27,940 nucleotides of DNA, taken from the NCBI GenBank assembly GCA_910592005.1, contig CAJVPP010000667.1:1-27940 (forward strand), given 5' to 3'. Source of the stretch: Funneliformis mosseae (lineage: Eukaryota > Glomeromycota > Glomeromycetes > Glomerales > Glomeraceae). The position numbers were made by a program, and so were the translations under genes. Position 1 is the first letter of the stretch, and every line of letters begins with the position of its first letter. The notes beneath the pieces are model-generated. The model saw only the letters and a list, made by a program, of their open reading frames with translations, had not been told where the DNA came from and made no database searches. Below are positions 11,212-19,234 of this stretch, piece after piece.

Positions 11212-11366
11212 AGCTGAATAATTATTGCTATCTATAAAGTAACTAATAATATTAGAAATCAAATTTAATTTGTGATTCAAAGCTCTATAGGAATCCTGAA
11301 TTAGCCAATCAAATTTGATTTAACTAATATAATAGTTATTCAGTACTTTATATACTGAATAAATTA
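11212..11366. repeat. Small fold-back repeat, MITE-like
   Basis: Imperfect inverted repeats of about 50 bp face each other around a centre near 11290. The best-matching inner parts are CTAATAATATTAGAAATCAAA at left (11243-11263, less one base) and CAAATTTGATTTAACTAATA at right (about 11309-11328). The outer parts share ATAAAGTA (11234-11241) with its complement TACTTTAT (11344-11351). No coding frame lies inside. Confidence 0.45.
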
Positions 11367-11914
11367 TTACTTATAACCTATAATTTAATATATTATTTGC
11401 TCTTCTTTTATTAATTTAAATAATAATTCTATTAATATATTAGAGATTCTTTATAATAATTAAAAACAATTTTTAATTTTTAAAAAGTATATATACTTAG
11501 TATATTAAAGAATTTATAAATTTATTTAATGACCTGCAATTTGAGAATATAAATAGAATAATAAAATGATGAAAAAAACAAATAAAATGAAATCATTATA
11601 ATCTACAATAATATTTTCTCAATTGAATAATGCATAAATACAAGCTACGTGATCCCCTCTAGCCAAAAAGGTTGTTAGAATTCTTTCAGTCAAATAATAA
11701 GCTTTATCAAAGTGATATTTGTATGTTAAATAAAATCATAAAAATCGGTATTTATACAATTACACGTGATTTACAGGTTATATGTCTTCGCAAAATGCAA
11801 ATTTATTACCAAAGCCATTGAGCATATACTGTATTCTTATTTTTTACATATAATATTTTGTCGATAAATAATCTTTTACCATTTTCCTAACTTCTTACAT
11901 ATATGGGTGGATTT

Positions 11915-12011
11915 CTAGAAAAATCAGGTTCCGAGAAATTTTTGACTAAAATTAAGAGCTTATAAAAATTCTCAATTTTGTCAAAAATTCACGGAACCTG
12001 ATTTTTTCTAG
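11915..12011. repeat. 97-bp near-perfect palindrome (MITE-like hairpin)
   Basis: The left arm at 11915-11946 reads CTAGAAAAATCAGGTTCCG and continues to TTTTTGAC. The right arm at 11979-12011 is its reverse complement (GTCAAAAATTC, then CGGAACCTG, then ATTTTTTCTAG) with about three differences. The loop between them is itself partly self-complementary (AAAATTAAGAG against CTCAATTTT), so nearly the whole element can fold. The flanks GGGTGGATT and CAACCTATG are also partly complementary. No open frame. It is most likely a short non-autonomous repeat sitting upstream of the carboxypeptidase gene. Confidence 0.7.
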
Positions 12012-12015
12012 CAAC

Positions 12016-12400
12016 CTATGATCTTCCTTTAAATGCGGTAAATTTTGCTGCAGAGTGTGTATTTTTGTCTCTTATTTCCGAAAAGCTCTGATGGTTCCTG
12101 TGATTGGATCATAGAAAATATGAATGAATCTATAATAAAAAATTTTATCTTTCATGCTTTCGGCTTAAAACCTGGCAAAGTATTCCTCTAATTACATATT
12201 ATTATTAATAGAGTCGATTAATTAACTGAGCTCGACAGATGTATTTGACGCAAAGTAAATGTTTTTAAATTTGGAATCCAGTTAATTTTAATTTCGCAAT
12301 ATTTGTATTTTCTATGTAGGACTGAATGGTAAGCCTCGAATGGAGATATCTTGCTTAACAGGTTATAAAGGTCTAGCATTTTCTCCCTGTTCGATCTTAT
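12016..12400. other. Intergenic DNA, no gene recognised
   Basis: Less AT-rich than the desert to the left. A short minus-strand open stretch around 12055-12135 reads DSFIFSMIQSQEPSELFG, but it has no partner and I do not recognise it. Confidence 0.4.
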
Positions 12401-12607
12401 CTAACGGGTTGCAGATTTCTTCCTTGACATCCTTATTTGACACTTGCCAACTTTATTGCGCAGTTTATATAATTGTTGGGTGTTTTTGTCTGTAGGCTTT
12501 CTTTTTCTGCGCGGACAGTCTTTTGATTTGATGATGAGCAGTGGAGCGGAATTCAAGTAATCATGTGGACGAAAATTGTTGCGACAAATTATAAGAGGGT
12601 AATACAT
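12401..12607 (-). pseudogene. Open fragment, perhaps C-terminus of a decayed transposase
   Basis: A 68-codon minus-strand frame is richer in GC than its surroundings and encodes a basic peptide with SAPLLIIKSKDCPRRKRKPT and VGKCQIRMSRKKSATR. The layout (a proline/lysine linker, then a C-x-x-x-basic segment) is loosely like the C-terminal tail of MULE/SWIM-type transposases with a degenerate zinc knuckle, but the cysteines and histidine needed for a knuckle are missing. It lies about 250 bp upstream of and divergent from the carboxypeptidase start. It could equally be a chance frame in that gene's upstream region. Confidence 0.2.
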
Positions 12608-12765
12608 GATTTTTTGGTTTGCAAAAACGCCAAGATTCGTGGGACAATTTTAAAAGTTAAAAAGGAGCTTTTTGATACGGAAAAACCATCATCTAATCTC
12701 CGAATCTAAAGACGGTACGTCATCTTTACGCCATTTAAACATCTGTAGTGAAACATATCAAAACC

Positions 12766-12778
12766 TTATATAAATATA
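12766..12778 (+). promoter_or_regulatory. TATA-like box of the carboxypeptidase gene
   Basis: TTATATAAATATA lies about 80-90 bp upstream of the ATG at 12856, a usual distance for a fungal TATA element with a short 5' leader. It is the only strong TATA match in the less AT-rich stretch just before the gene. Confidence 0.5.
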
Positions 12779-12855
12779 GTTCAATTACCTTAAGGGAAAA
12801 AATGGGTTCTTTTGTTACGAACTCATACTAATAAATTTGATATCTAAAAGAAAAT

Positions 12856-15148
12856 ATGGCCAACAAATACGCGAGTAACCCGCGTTTTTCTTTCGTGACC
12901 TTGACTATTGCAGTGTTATTTGGCATATTAGTTGGACTTTCTTTAGTTCAAGCTCAACTTTTGAATCAAGAAGATGTTCTTATGGAAACTGATAGTTGGT
13001 TAGGTGATAAGGCTGAACAAATATTGGAAGATAAAATCAAGTCCTTTTTCCATAACAAATGGGGTAATAAACAAAGTAAAGCTGATGACGGCTGGGTTAA
13101 GATTTTAACTCATAAAGCTTTTCCTGAATATGAAATTAAATTAAAAGAGCCAAAACTTTGTGATCCTAATGTTCAACAGGTTTGTATATTACGACTAATA
13201 AAAAAAAGAATTAAATCTTGCATAAAATTCTTATCCAAAATTTTTTTTTCATAGTATTCTGGATATCTTGATGCTGGAAATAAAAAACATTTCTTCTTTT
13301 GGTTCTTTGAATCGAGAAATAATCCTAAAGAAGATCCTGTTGTCCTTTGGGTTCGTATTTATATTAATCTTCATGTTGAATCGCTGATCCAAAAAATTTT
13401 TCATTTATCAATCATTAATTTCCATTCTTTGTTTGATTAGCTTAATGGAGGTCCTGGGTATGTATAAAATTAATTAGTGATTAGGAAATAGAAAATCAGT
13501 AACTAATTTCATATTACTGTATTATTATATCTCAGATGTTCTTCCTTGACTGGTTTGTACTTTGAACTCGGTCCTTGCTCAGTTACTGAAGATGGAACCT
13601 CTACAACTTTGAATGAATATTCATGGAATAACAATGCCAGTGTTTTATTCTTGGATCAAGTATGAATTTTTGTTACGACTTGTTGCTGATTCCTTATGAT
13701 ATTTGGTAATATAATTAAATGGATTTAATAATATATAGCCTATAAATGTTGGATATTCTTATGGAGATGGTGTTTCAAACACTCTTGCTGCCGCCAGTGA
13801 TGTTTATGCTTTCCTCCAAATCTTTTTTAAAGAATTCACCCAATACGCAAACTTGGATTTCCATATCGCTGGTGAATCGTAAGTAATAAATTACGCGAAT
13901 TCGGGAATCCAATTGAAACTATCTAATATGCTTTTTTTTTTTCTTTTTTTTTTTTTTAAATAGGTATGCCGGCCACTATATTCCTGCTATCGCTGCGGAG
14001 GTTAATAACAACAATAAAGGAGTTTCTTCATGGATCCTTTCAAGGCCAGAGGTATCACAAGATCTTACCCATATTAATCTTGTATCAGTTCTAATAGGCA
14101 ACGGTCTCGTCGATCCTTTAGTTCAATACGAATACTATCCACAAGTAAATTGCTGTTTATCTTTATCTTTTAAAATATTTTACACTGAAATTATTAACAT
14201 GTAAAGAAATATCATTTATCTAGATGGCATGCAACAGTTCATATGAGCCAGTTTTGGATCAAGATACCTGTTTCCGAATGGCTAATGCATATCCGGAATG
14301 CGCTAGAATGATTAATAACTGCTATAAAAACAATAACGTCTTTTCTTGTCTTCCAGCTTCAATGTATTGTAATAATAAGATGATTCAACCTTACCAAGCT
14401 TCTGGACAAAATCCTTATGACGTAAGAGAGAAATGTGAAGGGGGTGATTTATGTTATCCTATCCTTAAAGCCATTGAGAAATACTCCAATCGTGAAGATG
14501 TCAAGGAAGAATTGGGAGTTTCTGATAATATCCAATACAAGTAAGCAAATCAAATGTCTTTGAAATATTCGTTTTGAAGCAATTTTAATTTTTTTCGCGA
14601 ATTTTATAACAGGAGCTGTAATATGCAAATTAATTTTGCTTTCCAAATGGCCGGAGATTGGTAAATAATTGCGATCATGTAAATTTGAGTTTTAAACTTT
14701 CTTTACTAATTGTACCTTTACTTGTTATCATTAGGATGAGACCGTTCCATCTTTTAATCCCAGGACTGTTAAATTCGAACATAGATGTCCTAATATATGC
14801 GGGGTAAGTATCAAATCGAAATATTTAAAGTTAAAACTGTAGATTCACCTAATATATATATATATTTTTTTTTCTCTTTTTTTCTCCAGCGACGCCGATT
14901 TTATTTGTAATTGGTTGGGAAATGAAGCTTGGGTCAAAGAATTGAAATGGGAAGGTAAACAAGGATTTAACGAAGCCAAAGTTACAAAATGGATCACGGA
15001 AGACACATCTAAGCATGCGGGAGATGTTAGAACTTACGAAGGATTAACATTCTTGCGTGTATTCAAAGCAGGTCACATGGTTCCATATGATCAGCCATCG
15101 GCTAGTTTAGATTTCTTTAATAGATGGATTAATAAGAAATCAATTTAA
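12856..15148 (+). CDS. Carboxypeptidase Y-like serine carboxypeptidase (S10), ten exons
   Basis: Exons, from GT-AG junctions and frame: 12856-13179, 13255-13350, 13441-13457, 13536-13659, 13739-13878, 13964-14144, 14224-14540, 14613-14660, 14735-14803 and 14890-15148; 1575 nt, 524 residues, the usual fungal length. Peptidase family S10 removes C-terminal residues from peptides, normally in the vacuole or after secretion. A signal peptide covers about residues 1-34 (hydrophobic 12-31, ending VQA). Motifs in order: CDPNVQQYSGYLD, LWLNGGPGCSS (oxyanion region), [25 protein letters not shown] with nucleophile Ser234, [25 protein letters not shown] with catalytic Asp442, and [10 protein letters not shown] with catalytic His501. 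The triad is complete and no exon is broken. The stretch between signal peptide and CDPNV would serve as propeptide. Exon 3 is only 17 nt and encodes the core of the NGGPG motif. Vacuolar versus secreted location cannot be decided from sequence. Confidence 0.93.
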
Positions 15149-15209
15149 AAGAAATGTATCTCGTTATATGTTTTCTGATTTTGTTTCATAATTAAATATA
15201 TTCGAGAGT

Positions 15210-15215
15210 TTTATT
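15210..15215 (-). terminator. Candidate polyadenylation signal of the kinase gene
   Basis: TTTATT on the plus strand is AATAAA on the minus strand, about 97 bp past the kinase stop codon. It lies on the carboxypeptidase side of that gene's own AATAAA at 15253, so the two 3' untranslated regions would overlap if both are used. Confidence 0.35.
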
Positions 15216-15252
15216 GTTATGATTATTTCATTATTATTATTATTCACACTTC

Positions 15253-15258
15253 AATAAA
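15253..15258 (+). terminator. Candidate polyadenylation signal of the carboxypeptidase gene
   Basis: AATAAA lies 105 bp past the stop codon, followed by more A-rich sequence. A weaker ATTAAA-like word is at 15191-15196. The AATAAA lies beyond the candidate signal of the opposing kinase gene. Confidence 0.4.
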
Positions 15259-15311
15259 TAAATTCCCATAAATACATTTTAATTGATATATGATAATAAA
15301 TACGTGATATA

Positions 15312-16514
15312 TTAAAAATTCTGAATATTAATTACTTGAGATTCGTTTAAACAGTTCGGAATGGTAAGATCAATTTGTCTAGTATCAAGATTATCAACAG
15401 TATTACTAATTACGCTACTTGTTTGCATACTTGAAATACAAGAACTTGTATCATATAATGTAGAAGATAAAAAATGGTTACTTGAAAAATTATCATCATC
15501 ACAAACTATACTTGTATTATTCTCAACAATTTCGTTATTCGAATCATTATCCCATTTTTCATAAATCTTATCAATTAATAACCATTTAACAAATTTAGCG
15601 TATAATTCTTTTGCGGTTGGTCTTTGAGTATGATCACCATTCCAACAAGATTGAATTAAGTTCCATAATTGTAATGGAACGCCATTAACGGGAGGAGGTC
15701 TTAGACCATTAATAACTAATTGTACCAAATCGAAATCATGAGAAAGGTTATCATAAGGTCTTTTACCACTTAATATTTCCCAAGCCACGATGCTAAAACC
15801 GTAAATATCAGCTTCGGGTCCATAATAGTTATTAGATAAAACTTCAGGAGCAACGTAAGGAAGAACACCAAAGATCGATCCTTTACTACTTAATTCTTTT
15901 GTTTCTTCCGTATTAGGACGACATAATCCTAAATCCGACACGTAAAAGGAATTTTTACTTTTTAAAATATTGCCGGAATGGATATCAGCATGAATTAATT
16001 TAGCCGAGTGAATATCTCTTATAGCTTGAATAATTTCTTTTAATATACGCAATTTATCTTGAAACTTAAGACCGTTATAATTCTTTGAAAGATAAGTTCT
16101 TAAATCACCACTTTCAGCGTATTCCATAACGATCATGTAATTCTCATTATTCGGTTCTCCTGTTGCTCCATAAACTAGTGGAGTGTTTGAACTATAAAGT
16201 TTTGCTTGCAAATCCAATTCTCTTATGAAATTCTTAATCACATTTTTATTACCTAATAATTTTTTCAATACTACTCTTTCGGGTCCTGAACCATTTACAC
16301 CGGCTTTCCAATTTGCTGTATAAATTAAACCTTCTCCACCTCTACGTAATAAATTGATTTTCTCGAATTCATTTAATGGGATGAAAAATATTGGTAAATT
16401 TTTCGGATTTTGTTGGTTAAGCACGTGCGTACTTTTTAAATAATCATCCAATTGTTCTGATCCACTACTAGTAAAATTTTGAATTCTCTTTGATATTGTT
16501 GATGTCGTTTGCAT
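15312..16514 (-). CDS. TKL-like protein kinase
   Basis: A single 400-codon exon from ATG at 16514-16512 to TAA at 15314-15312. The kinase domain spans about residues 48-315: glycine loop RRGGEGLIYTA (57-67), VAIK-type lysine Lys84 in VVLKK, helix-C Glu99, hinge MEYAESGDL (130-138), catalytic loop IHADIHSGNIL with Asp177 and Asn182, metal-binding DLG (194-196), VAPE (221-224), DIYGFSIVAWEILSGKRPY and the terminal arginine in QRPT. It therefore has all the catalytic residues. HRD is replaced by HAD, making it a non-RD kinase, and DFG is DLG. An N-terminal 47 residues and a Ser/Asn/Asp-rich tail (about 320-400) have no recognised domain. The family phosphorylates Ser/Thr or Tyr; the substrate is unknown. 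Kinases with the HSGNIL loop are, from memory, greatly expanded in Rhizophagus. The gene converges on the carboxypeptidase gene, with 163 bp between stop codons. Confidence 0.9.
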   Translation of the reverse strand: MQTTSTISKRIQNFTSSGSEQLDDYLKSTHVLNQQNPKNLPIFFIPLNEFEKINLLRRGGEGLIYTANWKAGVNGSGPERVVLKKLLGNKNVIKNFIRELDLQAKLYSSNTPLVYGATGEPNNENYMIVMEYAESGDLRTYLSKNYNGLKFQDKLRILKEIIQAIRDIHSAKLIHADIHSGNILKSKNSFYVSDLGLCRPNTEETKELSSKGSIFGVLPYVAPEVLSNNYYGPEADIYGFSIVAWEILSGKRPYDNLSHDFDLVQLVINGLRPPPVNGVPLQLWNLIQSCWNGDHTQRPTAKELYAKFVKWLLIDKIYEKWDNDSNNEIVENNTSIVCDDDNFSSNHFLSSTLYDTSSCISSMQTSSVISNTVDNLDTRQIDLTIPNCLNESQVINIQNF

Positions 16515-16570
16515 TGTTTTGTTTAAATGAGTGATTGATATGAGAAAAAGTTGATGAAATAATGGAAGGT

Positions 16571-16580
16571 TTTATATAAC
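16571..16580 (-). promoter_or_regulatory. TATA-like box of the kinase gene
   Basis: The minus strand reads GTTATATAAA about 57-66 bp upstream of the kinase ATG. It is the closest TATA match to the start and stands out from a locally less AT-rich region. Confidence 0.5.
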
Positions 16581-17600
16581 AATTGTTCAATCAAAGCGCA
16601 GCCGTAAAAAAATTTTCTATATTGAAACAAACAAAGAAGAAAATAATAATGAGGAATCATGAGACAATTGAAACTCCGAGTCTCGTCTTTTTTTGATGGA
16701 AGGGGGATTTTTCTTTCATGCTTGATGACGATCCGATTGTTTTACTTTTATAGATATTCTCTTCATAATAATTCCATCTTTTAAATCTTTTAAATTGTTA
16801 TAGCTTTCTAATTCTTTTCTTATAAATTCTTTAAATATCTATATCTAGTTAAAATTGTTTGTATAAAAATCACAAAGCTTTTTAGCATACAGAAAAGAAC
16901 GCTGAAAAGCCTGTGCTACTTGCTTAACCTCTATTCGTAAAGGATCGGAAACACTAACTTCTATTTGTAAGGGATCAGATAATTTTTTTGACGGTTTATA
17001 CTAACCGAAAAATTCAGTTTTCGGTTTGTTTGATAATAAAATATGGTTTAGCCCTTTCTATCATTTTTATAGCATAATTTCATGCGTAAGGCTTCTTGCT
17101 TCATGCTTCGACAATCAGCTTTTACGAACAGCGGTTCAATATAAAGGATCTAATTACGCCATACGCCGCGCAAAAAAACATTACACAAGTGGCGTTTTTA
17201 AAAATTTTCTCAAACTTTTTTTTTTTAGTTAATTTAATTAAGAAAAAAAGAAAATATGCCACGACTATTTTGACTATTTAAAGCAAATGCATTTATGAAT
17301 GACTGAAATAAAATCTCGCCGACCTATTTAAAATCCTCTCCGAATTTATATCGAAAGTTATCGAAAAAAAACACTCCTTCATTTCTATATTTTTTTTCTC
17401 TCAGAAATAAGTAACGAATAAACAATGAAAAAAAAAAAAAAAAAGGATGAATCTCTCGTGAAATTCCCAAAGAAGATTTCTCTTACGCTACCTTTTCTTA
17501 CTAAAAAAAAAATGATAAATAAAAAGCTTCCATCTTCTTTTTACTATTACCAATTACCAATAACCGTCAAATTCTTCTCAAAAAAAAAAACTATAAAATC
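16581..17600. other. Intergenic DNA with a short direct repeat and a hairpin
   Basis: No gene is recognised. CTATTCGTAAAGGATCGGA at 16931-16949 is repeated as CTATTTGTAAGGGATCAGA at 16961-16979, a 30-bp period with transition differences only. A hairpin AACCGAAAA-TTCAG-TTTTCGGTT-like dyad lies at 17003-17026. The stretch 17080-17200 is richer in CpG (for example CGCCATACGCCGCGC), but its open frames have no recognisable product. A-rich runs follow near 17425-17445 and 17581-17589. Confidence 0.5.
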
Positions 17601-18490
17601 ATGCCAGCAAAATTCACACTTATTTGTATAATTCATTCAATAATTGAAAGAGACATTACAGAGCATATTGTGAGAGAAGCAATCGTTATATTAAGGAGAG
17701 AAACAAATGTAAACTTAGAACTAAGAATAATTACTTTTTTTCCTAAAAATTCCCAAGTACCGAGATGGATTCCTCTTTTTGCTGATGGAAATATCTTAAG
17801 ATTTACTGGAAAATTGGCACTGCCAAAAGACCCTCATGATGCTATAGAAGTAAATAAATTCAGTTAACTAATTTAATTAAAAAAAAAATATTCGTAACGA
17901 ATATTTTCTCTTTCACTATCAAAAAAATATCTAGATGACAGCAAATGCAGCTGACCTTATAAATATCAGTCGAGACAATTTGCCAATCAGTTCTATTTCT
18001 GTTTTTCTTACAGGTTTCGTTGCAGAAATGGAATCAGTTCAAAGTGATAACCTATTTAAAATCATTTAGCTAAACGTGACTGAATTTACTGGAAGTTCAC
18101 AAGGTGGACCCACAGGAAGAACATTCTGCATTAAATGCAGATACTTGAAATCCGATAGATAAATTGAGAAAAAGGCAACTAGAATTAGAAAAAACTCAAA
18201 TTTAATGATCACCGGCGAGATGATCCGTATTGATGAAACACTTGAATACATAGTTGAAATACAAGATATTAATTTCCTTCCAATGTCTATAGCAATGATT
18301 ATCGAATCACCAACTGGAGAATCCGCCTCATCCCTATATTCCTGGCCAGCCCGGACAATCTTCAGGAAGAATTTCTACACAAGCAATGGCAAGTGCCGCA
18401 TCAAACACCTAATCATCAAGCTCAAATGTGACAAGTGTCGCGTCAAACACTAAATCACTAAGTTCAAATGAAAATCCGCAGCCTGAATAA
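17601..18490 (+). pseudogene. Broken two-exon gene, possibly a two-domain OB-fold-like protein
   Basis: Exon 1 (17601-17849, ATG start) reads MPAKFTLICIIHSII and later LFADGNILRFTGKLAL. An 85-bp GT-AG intron (17850-17934) leads to exon 2, which stays in one frame from 17935 to about 18350 despite TAG at 18067 and TAA at 18160. It contains DNLPISSISVFLTGFVAEM, LNVTEFTGSSQGGPTG, NSNLMITGEMIRIDETLEY and IVEIQDINFLPMSIAMI. A one-base shift near 18350 carries the reading to a Ser/Asn-rich tail with TAA at 18410 and the end at 18488-18490. The two consecutive beta-rich stretches, each with a Phe/Leu-x-Gly core (RFTGKL, FLTGF, MITGEM), look like OB-fold-type domains, but this is a visual judgement. 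From memory similar uncharacterised proteins recur in Rhizophagus. It lies on the same strand, 0.75 kb before the Helitron. Function unknown. Confidence 0.6.
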
Positions 18491-19147
18491 AAAAACTCAC
18501 AAATCTTCCTTTTTCATTTTTCATTTTTTTTTATTACTTTTTTTTACTATTTTTATATACAGATATATAAAAAATTACTCTTCTCAATCTCCCACCTCTT
18601 TTTCTTTTTTTTTTTGTTACTATTTTTATTTTATCCTTTTTTTTTTACCGAATTATTCATCAAATTATTTTTTTTTTTTATCAATAAAAAAACACTTTCT
18701 TTTAACTAAAAAAAAAAATAAAATAAAATAAAATTATTATTGGTTAAATAGCTTAAACTAAATCAGTAAATTAAACCAATAAAATAACAATAAGTTAAAC
18801 AATTCCAATCGCAAATAAATTGGACTAATTGTTCCTCTCTTCTTCTCCTAATAAGTAAAAAAAAAGAATGTATATATTAAACCCAATTTTTTCTAGAATC
18901 TGCTCTATACTCCAAAAAAAAAAGATAAACCAATCTGAAACCAGAATCAGACGACTTGACCTAAAAAAAAATCTTGACCATCTTAAAATAATCAATACAA
19001 TTGTCTTGTTCTAAAACAATAAGAATCAAAAAAAACTAATACAATTACTATATCTTCAATTAGTATGATTGCTTTCAAACAAGAATAATCAAAAGAATTA
19101 ATATAATTATCGCCCTTAATAAAACAAATAAAATAACTGAATAAACA
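18491..19147. other. Low-complexity T- and A-rich DNA
   Basis: A long T-rich tract (about 18510-18690) followed by A-rich runs. The open frames here encode only phenylalanine- or lysine-rich low complexity. Pieces such as TTAAACTAAATCAGTAAATT near 18752 and repeated AATCAAAA words occur, but no gene is seen. It probably includes the leader or the left non-coding part of the Helitron; its 5' terminus was not identified. Confidence 0.45.
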
Positions 19148-19155
19148 TATAAATA
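19148..19155 (+). promoter_or_regulatory. TATA-like box before the Helitron reading frame
   Basis: TATAAATA lies 80 bp upstream of the ATG at 19235, followed by a pyrimidine-rich leader (CTCCCTCGTTTTTATCC), a common fungal promoter arrangement. Confidence 0.4.
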
Positions 19156-19234
19156 ACTCCCTCGTTTTTATCCTAATCCTTACTTCTTTCTCACCTTTAC
19201 AAAAAAAAGATATCCATAATCAACTTAATCAACT

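Noticed and set aside
2300..11600. AT-rich block as a possible centromere or organelle insertion
   Set aside because: It contains identifiable decayed nuclear repeats and no organelle genes. A centromere cannot be judged from sequence alone; CENP-A mapping would be required.
14449..14646. Minus-strand open frame inside the carboxypeptidase gene
   Set aside because: It is antisense to exons 7-8, whose splicing and protein match are clear.
15361..15564. Plus-strand open frame inside the kinase gene
   Set aside because: It is antisense to the serine-rich tail of the intact kinase.
17026..17281. Two overlapping plus-strand frames
   Set aside because: They have no promoter relation, no motif and low-complexity ends; probably chance in a less AT-rich spacer.
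17425..17631. Lysine-rich plus-strand frame starting with a poly-lysine run
   Set aside because: It is made of A homopolymers and overlaps the start of the two-exon pseudogene in another frame.
18468..18731. Phenylalanine-rich plus-strand frame
   Set aside because: It is produced by long T tracts; low complexity only.
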